NCBI GenBank assembly: GCA_914767715.1
Contig: OU612071.1
Location: 13,375,493 to 13,439,492 of the forward strand
Direction: 5' to 3'
Origin: Membranipora membranacea
Taxonomy: Eukaryota; Bryozoa; Gymnolaemata; Cheilostomatida; Membraniporidae
DNA: 64,000 nt
The notes under the pieces are model-generated. The model saw only the letters and a program-made list of their open reading frames with translations, did no database searches and was not told the origin of the DNA. The position numbers and the translations under genes were made by a program. Shown here piece after piece: positions 10,861-21,394 of this stretch (position 1 is the stretch's first letter; each line of letters opens with the position of its first letter).

Positions 10861-13288
10861 CTTATTTGTTTGTATTTGAGTTTGTCATAAAAAGTGTGAC
10901 GTCAAAGAATTTCTAATTAAGACAGAGAAATTCAGGGAATCTAGATGAGGGCTATTATGCGCAGACCGGATATGTCACAATGTATCTTCGGCTCAAGATT
11001 CACAATTCAAAAGCCTGCAAGGTACTTACAAAAAAGCTCATAAATTCACCTTAAATTAGTGAGAAGTAGGCACAAGCAGGATAAATTTTGACGCATATCA
11101 AGCTCATTATTCATCTTTAACAACTCTCAAGTACTCACATACACTAATCTAATAGGTAAAGTTCGAATTAAATACATTGATAAACTTGCATACATTAAAA
11201 ACTTGTTTACGGATTATCACGCTGGGGAATTAATTCAATCAGTAGCTACAGGTCTAGGAAATTGGGCTCATGTTATCTGTATAGCTTAAAGATTATTGAT
11301 TTGGGCTAGATATCAGAATGTTCACCTGATGGGCAAATATTTTTCCCGAACCGATTTTCTAACTTAAAGGCTGAAACTTCTGAATAGGGTGAAACAATGG
11401 CATCATCCCTTTACCAACTAACTTAAATTAGTATGAATCAGTTTCTGCAAAAAGCTTGCCAATTCAGTGATAATGCTGAGCTCGAATACTCCGCAAGTTA
11501 TTTAAGGGCTAAACCAGGCTACAAAGGGAACAAACCCTAGAAATGCAACAGTAATGTAAGCCTTTGATTGACGGAAGGAGTAAATCATGTTTGATACAGC
11601 ACGGAATATGTTTTCGCATCAAAAATTTTGTTCGGTACAACTGGCAGTGGTCTTTAATGCTATTCCCATAGATTGTTAACTCCTGAAATCCTTCCAAAAT
11701 CGTAACATGGGAGCATAGCGAATGTGGCAAAATCTGTATTGAAACATCAGCAAGCTATGATGATTTAATGCAATTGTTGAAGTATATTATCACAGTGTAA
11801 GGATATACAGAGAGGACACTTCAATGATAGTTATAGTGCCTGTGGTTTTTGATTCACTGGGGAAAAATTGTGCACAGCTGGATGCCAAAAACTCATTATC
11901 TCTATATGTTATAATGGCATTTTTTTTGCAGACATCCCTACCTTTGATGGGCCATAATTCATTCTGTATTTATCCTAAAGACTGATTTCTAACTTTGTTG
12001 GAATGTCCAACCTCCAAGCTATACACCATATTATTGTCATTTTTGCTAGAATTCATAGGCTAAGAGTAATCCAGGACTTTATACTGAGTTTTTTCATATA
12101 GATTCATATAGATTTTGTTGACCGCTTTACAAAACCTAGCCTGGCTTGATCTAGTCTGACCTACCCCGACATAACCTGGTGTAACTCGGTCTGGCCTGGT
12201 AGAGTATTGCCTGGCATAGTGTGATCCTTGGCTTAAGATATTGATAGGATGGCCTCACCGCACAGCTATGCAGCGCCTAATCTATTTGACTCAACCATTA
12301 CGCATTATGATGCACTTGTGTTTAACTTTGACAGCGTGGTAACCAGTTGGCCCATTCATTTAAGCCTTGATAAATGCACTCATACATAAGATACAGTCAT
12401 CTGTCACACAGTTCAATTTTCAGTCAAAGACTGAGAAATAAAGATGCCTCAAGGGCACGACCACCATATTTGGCGCCAAGTTGCTCTCAGTTTGCAGGCA
12501 CTCAGTATAATCTTATTGTGATACTTTTTTATTGGGTGTGTCCATTGATATATGCCAATGATCAGTTCTATCATGGCTTATCATTGGTTATATCAGTGGG
12601 TGTGTCTAAGTATTCAAACTTTGGCATATATAATGTACTCGTAGCCTGCGAAAGATTGTAAAACACTAAAAGTTCAAATTGATTTATGGTATTTTACCAA
12701 TTATTTTACAAAGAGGAGCAGTAAGAATCTTATAGCAGGTAAAATAGAGTTTAGATACAGGTATACATGTTTTGATTATTATTATTCAGCAATTTGAATA
12801 TGATAATTTGAGGGAATTATGTTGGAGATCTTGAAACTGTCACAGGGAGTATTTTTTTAATTGTTCGACCATTTGAATATGTCAGACCATGCTAGGGCAA
12901 ACAAACCAACCACCAAGGCATTAATATTATTGAACGACCAAAGCATTTTAAAGTGGTAGCCTTACACAATTTTAACCCAGAAGAGCCATGGCTATTTCAA
13001 TATAAAACTATTGCATAACTTGCTGCCAGATTATATATTTCTGAAGTCTCAAATAAATACACTGTCACAATGATTAAAGGGATGTCTGCACGCACACCGA
13101 ATCTGCTGTGAAAAAAACACGTATTTGGATTGTAAATATAAAACGCTATTGGATCACAAATTTTTGCACATAACTGGAGCTAAAACGGTCATCCCAATTT
13201 TTTCAATAGAAGCTGTGAAACTTTAGAGAAATCAGTTTCACAGACACAAGTTTAACTTTGAAAATGCTATGTTATGTTTTATTTCAGG
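10861..13288. other. Intergenic, no gene recognised
   Basis: No supported coding exon is seen. A degenerate tract rich in CCTGGC/CCTGG-like words lies near 12135-12235. The end of this stretch leads into the second cysteine-rich gene, where a polypyrimidine tract and AG precede the ATG and suggest a spliced 5' UTR. Confidence 0.5.
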
Positions 13289-14174
13289 ATGAAGTGGATT
13301 TGTGTCGCACTTGTGATGGGTTGCACTATCTTTTCAGTTAGAGGTAAGAAATTTCAGAAGAATCACTTGAGAATTATTTTTTACCATTACATGTTGAGCA
13401 CATGACTTTTATGACATAAACAATAATTATGTCCAACTAAAACTTACTTAGGGAAAATGGAATTGTCTAGAATTTTGCCATTTTTTTCTTATAGCAATGT
13501 TCACAGGGCTAGAACTTCAAGTTCAAGACTGTCAACCTCATGAGCAGAAGATCGACAACTGCCATGGATTTTCTCAACAACAAGACTGCAGAACAGTAAT
13601 GAACTTATTCAGTTGTTTCAGGTGGGTAAAATATGCGCAATTCTATGTAAAACATCTCTCTTATCTTGTTTGCATACAAATTTATCCCACGATACATATA
13701 TCAAATATGTTTGCACTTACGCAAAGGGTAAATCACAAGTGAGCTTGAAATCACTATAATTTCATATCACAGGTTTTCTTTTCCCAACATATCAGTAATG
13801 GGAAAATCAACTTAATAATCATGAATACTTTTACATTTTGTCATTGATTTTGTGTAAATTATTGTCTGAATGGTTATCAATAATGTAATCACATTATTCT
13901 GAACTGTAAGTGATAATTATATATTATGTAAATTGCACACAATGTACCTGATCAGTGAAATTAGTGAATATTTGTATGATATTTTTTCAGATGTTGTGGT
14001 GTCAATCCTATCATTAAGGCTCTTCAATCACCATTACTGTGCAAATCCGGATCAAAATCATCAGGAGTTGGGATTCTAGGTGCTGTAGCAGTATTAGCAA
14101 GCGGCAAATTTTGTGATTACTGCGAATGTGAACCAAACAATGACAAATTCGGGTTTGATGGATACGCAGGGTAG
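13289..14174 (+). CDS. Secreted cysteine-rich protein (paralog 2)
   Basis: Three coding exons: 13289-13343, 13495-13621 and 13991-14174. All introns are GT-AG, and the total of 366 nt gives 121 residues plus stop. Exon 1 has exactly the same length (55 nt) as in the paralog at 2317 and encodes a similar signal peptide (shared ALV.GCTI). The mature protein has 10 Cys. Its core spacing is C-x9-C-x8-C-x8-C-F-R-C-C, with identical C-F-R-C-C at the exon 2/3 border and C-D-Y-C-E-C near the end. Intron phases 1 and 2 match the paralog. It lacks the His-rich and acidic spacer, and has instead a Ser/Gly/Ala-rich hydrophobic stretch between the cysteine clusters. The function is unknown. Secretion is inferred from the signal peptide. 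A possible polyadenylation signal is at about 14696. Confidence 0.82.
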
Positions 14175-14639
14175 ATTCAAGCACCTGGACTTATATGAGG
14201 TGAGGAAAATCAACCTCTCAACAGAATTATTTTATTTCCATCAGATCATGCTAATTTTCAACCTATCTACTATATTATGTAATAATATATTATTCCTCAC
14301 TATCGAAAATCTGTAAGCTACACTTAGATTTTCAGTCTCATATGCACATGTACTTTTAGGATAATCATGACGCTAAAATAATTCTTATTGTCCCCATCTA
14401 ATTTTGAGGCGTTTTTATGAAGAAAAATAGAAACTAATAACATGATGTTTAATTTGAAGTTACCATGCTTCAGTCTAGTGTCCCTAATTTATTGATAAGC
14501 TAAGAATCACGGAGCAGGTAATAAAATTCGGACGCTGATGAGATATGGAGAATACATGTAATATATGTAATGAAGCATGCATATTCCACAACCGGCATCC
14601 ATTAGCGTCTAAACTCATTCCTTGGCTATCAACCTTAAA

Positions 14640-14920
14640 TACATTATGAAGACTACCGCCATTGTTTGGCTGAAATATGATATGATTTTATATTTGAAAT
14701 AAACTCAACAAAAGATGCTGTTTCTTGGTTTACATAGGCTCACATTTTAAATTTGTCTGCATTTTTTCCGTTATAAAACACCAGCGTATGTCAGCATTCA
14801 CACCAGTTCTGATGTTACACCCTCTGAACTTGCTATGAAGTTGATAGCATAATACATAGAAGCACTTAGCTTATAAGTTGCCGAGGTCAATATATTGTCA
14901 CGATGAGTAGCCAATATTTG
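14640..14920 (+). repeat. Conserved 3' flank of paralog 2 (matches 5640-5935)
   Basis: It shares an ordered series of landmarks with the downstream flank of the first cysteine-rich gene, including TAGGCTCACATTTT and CATAATACATAGAAGCACTT-like sequence. This supports duplication of a genomic block and not retrocopying, as does the shared intron structure. Confidence 0.6.
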
Positions 14921-15599
14921 TATCCCATCTACTCGACTGAAGCCCAGGGCTACCCACTTCATAACTGAATTTTTATAACACAATATTTTTAATACGAGGT
15001 GACATTTTTTATGTAACGAGACGAGGTTTAACACTGTGTGAAAATCAATAGTCAGAATAAATATAATTATATATATAATACTAGGGTGTTTTTGGACGTT
15101 TTTAGCAAAGTAAACATTTTTTGACGTTTTTCCTAAAGATGTATTCCGTGTAACATTTTCTGAACGGTCTAGAACTCAATTTTGTAAATTAAAATGTTTT
15201 GTTTGTTTCTTTTTTGACCAATCAGAATATTAAAAAGAGAAGACAAGTTTCAACTTCTGCGAATACTTTTGGGTTTTCTAATATCATACAGATTTCGTTG
15301 CATGAGAAAAGAGCTAACATTGAGACTGCTACAAAGAACAAAACAACCTGAATTCACCTTTAGCGACAGTTGAGGTTATGAAACCTTCAATTTTTGTATA
15401 CCTGAGTTGCTGGCCTAGGTGAAAAACATAGTTTGGAACCCAGGATTTTACCCTGGTGTTTTGACAGTGCAAAGTTGTTTATTCAATAGCTCGATGGCAT
15501 GGTGTTATTTTTTGTTCGTTTAAACATCACCAACAGCTTGTTTGTTGGGGCTCAACAAGTAAGATGTTTTGCCTATCATATAAATATGGCCATGGCCTT

Positions 15600-15790
15600 A
15601 CTTTGGTAGCATAGCACCGGAATTAAATGGATGATCAAGCCAATTAATATCACTTCTTTAATGTTTTCAACCCTCAAATTTATTGGGCATAATTGCACCG
15701 GTATTGAAGGCAAAAACTATGATGTTTTTGATTTCAAACAGTGACATTCAAAAGGTTTTTGATATTGGATAGGGTCACATATATTTTCAT
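15600..15790 (+). repeat. Dispersed repeat, copy 2 (see 9240-9530)
   Basis: This has the same landmark order as 9240-9530: TTTGGTAGCATAGCACCGG, then TTTCAACCC, then GGCAAAAACTATGATGTTT, ending near GATAGGGTCACATATATTTT. It could be part of the duplicated gene block or an independent element copy. Confidence 0.55.
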
Positions 15791-15934
15791 CCAGTCACCA
15801 AAAATATTCAATGATGTCATTCACCCAGAGGCAGCCGGAAGCCGCCGTCTATCAACGATTACATTCAGCGAAATAGGCTGTAATAATTTTCCCGCAATTT
15901 TCACCATCAAACATTAAAAACACCACATATCAGT

Positions 15935-16140
15935 GGCTTAGGTTTGAGCAAGAGTTGCAGGTTCGAATCCTGGTCACTACCCATGCTGCTGAAGGAGGTG
16001 AGCTCTCTGGACAATAGCCTAGCTTGCCCACACCTACCTTCTACAGGAGTGCGCTAAATTGAATATGTATATGTATCTATCTTTTATTCATGTAAAGATT
16101 GCTGGAGAGCAGCTAAATAAAAAAGTGATTTACATTTATA
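15935..16140 (+). repeat. tRNA-derived SINE, plus strand
   Basis: A degenerate A box (AGTGGCTTAGGTTTGAGC) and a perfect B box GGTTCGAATCC are followed by a body containing GGAGGTGAGCTCTC and TACAGGAGTGCGCTAAATTG. It ends in a tail of repeated TTTACA units (about 16110-16160). It is the same family as the minus-strand copy at 32225-32390. Confidence 0.72.
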
Positions 16141-16839
16141 TTTACATTTACATTTACATTATTAAGATGTTGATTGATATTGACCGTTGATGAGTATTGC
16201 TATTTCGAATATTAAGGCGCTTGTAGCTTGAAATAAGGTTAAGAATTCAGTCACACAAACAAACAACATCCCCTCATACCAACATATAGTCATAAATTAA
16301 ATTAATGGTTTGGTTTGCAAACAAAGAAGACATGAACTTGTGGCAAATTAACCAGTCTCAGCTCAGTAGTAGCTGGGTTGCAGTACTCAACAAACTTGGG
16401 CGTATAGTTCTGCCAAAATTAATTGTGAAAGAATGACAAAGTTAAGTTGATACTCACTGTAACCAAGTTAGAATATCATTATTTCAGTTTTTATATGTCT
16501 CATCATGACTCTGCAAAGACATTAACTTGGAACAAAAATCATGATTGTTTATAATTTTGGGAAAATGTCTTGCTGACTCCCCAACCATTGATTACATACA
16601 ATACACTGAATAAAATTCTTCTCATGGAGCAGAAAATACTAACATAACATTATGCAGTTAGAACACCCAGTACAGGGAGTCATCCGCCATCGATATGATT
16701 GGCAATCCCTACTAGCATGAATGATATTGCCAGGTAAGTTGGCTTGTTTACAAAACTGCCAACAGTAATCAAATGTATTCAGCGTTGAAGATTTGGACAT
16801 GACAAGCATGTGAATAGGAACTGTCTATTTTTGTGAGCC

Positions 16840-17060
16840 TTCTAAATATGGACTGCAATGATACAATAGCTCAAATAGACCAGAAACAAAAGGGCCTCGA
16901 GCCAGAAAACACTGATAACCAAGAAAGCCTAGAGAAAATTCCATCTTGTCAGGCCGGTCATTGTATTGGGGCGAGCGGTGAGAGCTTGATCTGACCCAGA
17001 GGGCAAAATCTAGTGGTGGCAAGGTTGCGACAACATATCCTGACACGTTATACCACATGG
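16840..17060 (+). repeat. Dispersed repeat shared with 10130-10388
   Basis: It contains ACAATAGCTCAAATAGACC and GGGCCTCGAGCCAGAAAACA, as in the copy at 10250-10310. The open frame across it on the minus strand has no recognisable domain. Confidence 0.5.
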
Positions 17061-18059
17061 GGTGCTGGTAGGAGGTTTTAGGTTTTTAACACGGGTTTGT
17101 GCAACCAATTTAACACATAGCTACGACGTTTTAACCGACCCCAGTTTATTAGGGATGAAGCAGTGTTCAATTGTCATAAATTCTGAAGCACACCTTAGAC
17201 ATCCCTAAAAATACATGTATTTATATAGCTCAAAAGAAGTTGCTTGGGCACATTATATCATATCGTAAGCGTAATAATTCCAGAGTACAGTTGTAATCCG
17301 TAACGAACTGGTGAGCAGACTGCACGTATACAGCCCTCATATGTTTTGTTAACAAACACAATGCATGCGCATTGTAATCATGGAGTTAACTGTAAATCCT
17401 TGTTCTTAGCAATCAAATGCTTTGTTGTGAAAGTTCAAGGTCAATCAAACACAACTGACCAATGACACTCGGACGCGTAGCAGTCAACCCACTAGTCGTG
17501 GGAATGCTCCGCTTCAAGGATACGTAGCTAATAAGGTCATTGACCTCAAGTGTATAGCTTAGTATAGCTTATAAAATTGTGTTACTGAAGGAATACGCCA
17601 TAGTGTGCCTTAGTCTTTAGCCAAGCAAAACATAGCCTATGGTCCAAGCACATTAAGATAGATATCAGTATATTGCAATAACTCCACTATTTGAATATAT
17701 ATTAAACCTTAATCTAAAGATACAGTTGCATGACAAATTTTTGTCATGGTATAGATAATTATTATTAGGGTCAATTACATTACAACCAGCTAGTGCATAT
17801 ACTGCCAGTGTATACAACACGACTTCTATCAGTGAATTTATCACTCCAAATCCTCACAACAAAATATATTGATATAAAGATTAAAAAAACATGTAATCCA
17901 GGTGGTTGATTTCACAGGGGATTTTGACAAAAAAGAACTCATGTCCTAAGACTGAGTGCCTTTGTACCAAGAGTTGATGTTTGAATCCTGTTGAGGTTAT
18001 TAGGCGCTATTTGAAAACCACAGCTAGGTTAAGTAGCAAAAAAATGAAAATTACCTTTG
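17061..18059. other. Intergenic, no gene recognised
   Basis: No coding exon is seen. A perfect inverted AGGTCA-T-TGACCT (17534-17546) resembles an IR1 nuclear-receptor half-site pair, but a single chance occurrence cannot be excluded. The last 180 bp resemble parts of the inverted-repeat block that follows. Confidence 0.45.
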
Positions 18060-18323
18060 ATAAGTGGTTGGCGTTATTATAGTTAATGTCCCATAAAATT
18101 CAAGGAGTGCCAAGTTCTCAAAGAATCATGCCAAAGTTAATAGACAGCATTTGAATACCAGAACTAGGATAAAGTAGCAAAACATGTATAATTAATGTCC
18201 CACAAAATTCAAAATTATGCTTTGAGAGCCAGCCAAGCATGTTTCCGCTCAGCAAAACATCCACCAAACCTGCCAATAGTTCTATTTCTGGATGTTTCAT
18301 CAATCAATAACACTATTTCAACA

Positions 18324-18513
18324 GGGCTGTAGTTTTAGGGGAGGCAGAGATGCACTGCCTCCCCTAGACAGCTAAATACAATAAAACACTACAATTGAAA
18401 TTCCATTTGCTTAATATATGCCTCAATTTGCTCGGAGAGGAAATTACTGGTAATGTCTCAGACACGGCTCAGACTTTTGTCTCCCCTACCATTTTTTCTA
18501 AACTTAGGGCTTG
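18324..18513 (+). mobile_element. hAT-like MITE, copy 6, with empty site in the opposite arm
   Basis: It begins AGGGCTGTAGTTTTAGGGG and ends CTCCCCTACCATTTTTTC..TTAGGGC. The homologous position in the opposite arm of the inverted duplication (around 22335-22350) lacks it. This shows that the element inserted here after the duplication and roughly defines its borders. Confidence 0.75.
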
Positions 18514-18911
18514 TTTAACCCGTTCAATGTTTTTTAACCCACACATCAAATTGACATAGTGGTACAAATGTTGAAGGCAAGAACTGTGGTGTTTGTTCAC
18601 AAATTTGGTTTGTGTTACTGGATAGGGTCATACATATTTTTATAGCTCTATTTAGTTTCCGAATATTTCAACTGTAAGCTTACGCCTATCTGAGATGATC
18701 AAGAGGAAGCAGTTGACATTCATTATGCTTTTTTGGACTCACAAGGAAGTTTCCCAAAATCACAGCCATATGACCCGAACAAAATATTGGCAATCATATA
18801 CTCAAAATAAGTTGCTTTAAAAAGGTAAAAGATGAAGATTCTGATCTCAAAAGTTCAAACCAAAATGATTCCATTCCACTATCTGTTACATCAACTGTTT
18901 TTTGATATGGA

Positions 18912-19530
18912 ATGTTTGCATTTGCCACTCCTGCTGCTATGCTCTTGCAACATGATTGTAAAAAGCTTTCAATTTTATCTGATAGCATGTCAGCGCTACA
19001 ATCCCTTCACAATCAAGTACTAGAAACTAAGACCAAACCAGACTGTATGGAAAATAAATATAAACCAACCAACAGCTGTATAAACCAACTGGCCCGAACT
19101 AACCATCTAGACTTCTTATGGGTGCCTGGGCACACAGGTATCAAGGGTTATGAGCCGGCTGATGAACTCCCTAACATTGTTGTGGCGCTTGACAAAATGG
19201 GTCCCAACCCTGTCCACTGTTCCTTTGAGCCATATTAAAGCCCAAACAAAGAAATGTATGCGGAGACAGGTGCATTCAAAATGGCTCCAAACCCAAAATC
19301 GTATAGCACTAAAGATTGTTTGCACACCCTAAACATGAAGAGCCTTTCAAAATCAAAAATTCCAAATATACGCAAACCACTCATCGCACACACAATCAAC
19401 ACAATCACAGGCAATGGACAGCGAAGGTTGGACGGGGGAAAGATTAGCCGATGGGGCCTCATGTCTTGGTTGTGGTGCAAACCTAGATGACTATATTCAG
19501 TATGTTTACCGTTGTCCTAAATACAATAGC
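18912..19530 (+). pseudogene. LINE remnant with RNase H-like domain
   Basis: Fragments in more than one frame read as the end of a LINE ORF2. The segment at 18912-19170 contains ILSDSMSAL and FLWVPGHTGIKGYE.ADEL, which match the RNase H core pattern (DS..AL then WVPGH.GI.GNE.AD.LA). Next, 19254-19480 has a HTIN.ITG-like stretch as in LINE C-terminal regions. Frame changes and stop codons show that it is dead. An antisense copy of the downstream part lies at 21840-22060. Confidence 0.65.
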
Positions 19531-21263
19531 ATTGGATAATCATCCAGTAAACCAAAATATGCATTCCTGATCTGGCTGATGTCATTCATCAGTCATACAA
19601 GTTTGGTAACCATAAGAAGCAAGAGCAAACTTGCTTACGTGGGCCTTTGAGTAGCATGGGTACCTGTACTTGTTTGCTAATAATGCAATCATGCTGTACT
19701 ATCCCCATTGATGACAAAACAAGACTTGTTTTAAGACAATATTCGTGTTAACCAACCAAGACATAGGCTTTAGTCAAAACATATGGTAGATATCAGTGAA
19801 TTACATAAACCTCCAAGATCGAAATATAAATAAAACTTTATCTGTAGACAAATTGTCATCTTGTTAGATCTGACAGCATAACTGCCGTCCATTGCTAAAA
19901 CATGCGCGATAGTACAAACTGGAATACCAGTATAAGTTCTCTGAAACTACTAGGAATAGCTACAAGCAGCCAGTGTATATCTTTCCAGTGAAAGCAACAT
20001 TGCATCTATCAGTTTATCTTTCACTCGAACCTCTCATTGAATAATATTTTAGCTTTACTATCGATCAAAAAGTATGTAATCCAGGCGCCTGAATCGATAG
20101 GGGATTTGCCACCAAATAAATTATATTCTAAGACTGAAGTTATTAGGCCAGTAGAAGCAGTTGCTGGGTGCATTTGTACCTGGAGTAGATGTTTGGCTAT
20201 CCAGCCCCTGATTCCAGTATATTTTGTAGCAACCTTGCCACCACTAGATTTCCCCCACTGGGCTAGATCAAGCTCACGTAGCACACCCCAGATACACTAC
20301 AGCATATCGTGCCTACACATTATAGCCTACAATTAGATTCTAGATCTAGTGAGAATTCCTTTGATGTCACACTTTTTGTTACAAAACAAGAACCAAACAA
20401 TTTTGTGAGCATATCCGGAAATAGAACTCTTGGCAGGTTCGGCGGATGTTTTGCTGAGGGGAAACGTGCTTGGCTGGCTCACGAAGCATAATTTATAAAT
20501 TGCATGGGACATTTACTATACATTTTTTTGTTACTTTTTCCTATTCAAATGTTGTCTTATATCCTTGGCATGGTTTTTTGGGAACTTGGCACTCCTTGAA
20601 GACTTGAATATCCAAACATCAACTACAGGTACAAATGTACCCAGCAACTGCTTCTAGTGGCCTAATAACTTCAGTCTTAGAATATAATTTATTTGGTGGC
20701 AAATCCCCTATCGATTCAGGCGCCTGGATTACATACTTTTTGATCGATAGTAAAGCTAAAATATTAAACCAAGCACCTGGATTACACTTTTCTTGATCGA
20801 TGGTAAAGTCGAAATATTATTCAGTGAGGGTTTCAAGTGAACGGTAAACTGATAGATCCAATGTACTATCAGTGTACAGGTACAGGTACCCATAGTACTC
20901 AAAGGCCAAGAAAAGCAAATTTACTCTTGCGTCTGATGGTTACCAAAATTGCATAACTGACATATGAAGTCAACAAGATCAGGAACATCGATGCATATTT
21001 TGGTTTCCTGGATGACAGTTGGTTTATCCAGATGTGAGTGGTTTCTGGAAATTTTCCAATGCTCTATTGTATTTGGGAAAATAGTAAACATAGTGAATGT
21101 AATCATCTAGGTTTGTACCACAACCAAGACATAAGGGCTCATCAGCTAATCTTACTTATGTAGTACTGGTATGAACCCCCCCCCCCAGACTCTTGCCCCC
21201 TCTCCGTCTGACCTTAAAGGCCAATACAAGTGAAGTTCTAAGTGTTGTCATGTTTTACTTTAG

Positions 21264-21394
21264 GTGATGAGCTTTCAGATGAGCCATTGGACAAGATTCT
21301 ACACCTACCACAACCAGATCTGCTGATGCTCAAAGAACTCCATCAAACAATCAATAAATTCAGTCACATTGAGAAACCATTTAAATGTCTTTGA
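21264..21394 (+). other. Terminal-exon-like open segment (candidate)
   Basis: An acceptor-like TTTACTTTAG is followed by an open stretch of about 43 codons rich in Leu, Gln and His, ending at TGA (21392-21394). AATAAA follows about 100 bp later (21492). It sits in the extra segment of the right arm. It may be the 3' end of a retrotransposon ORF or a real last exon, and no upstream exon was found. Confidence 0.2.

Noticed and set aside
16825-20336. Open frames sharing VATLPPLDF-like text at 16825-17058 (-) and 20037-20336 (+)
   Set aside because: The similarity is real but arises from a non-coding dispersed repeat present in both orientations. No protein family fits.
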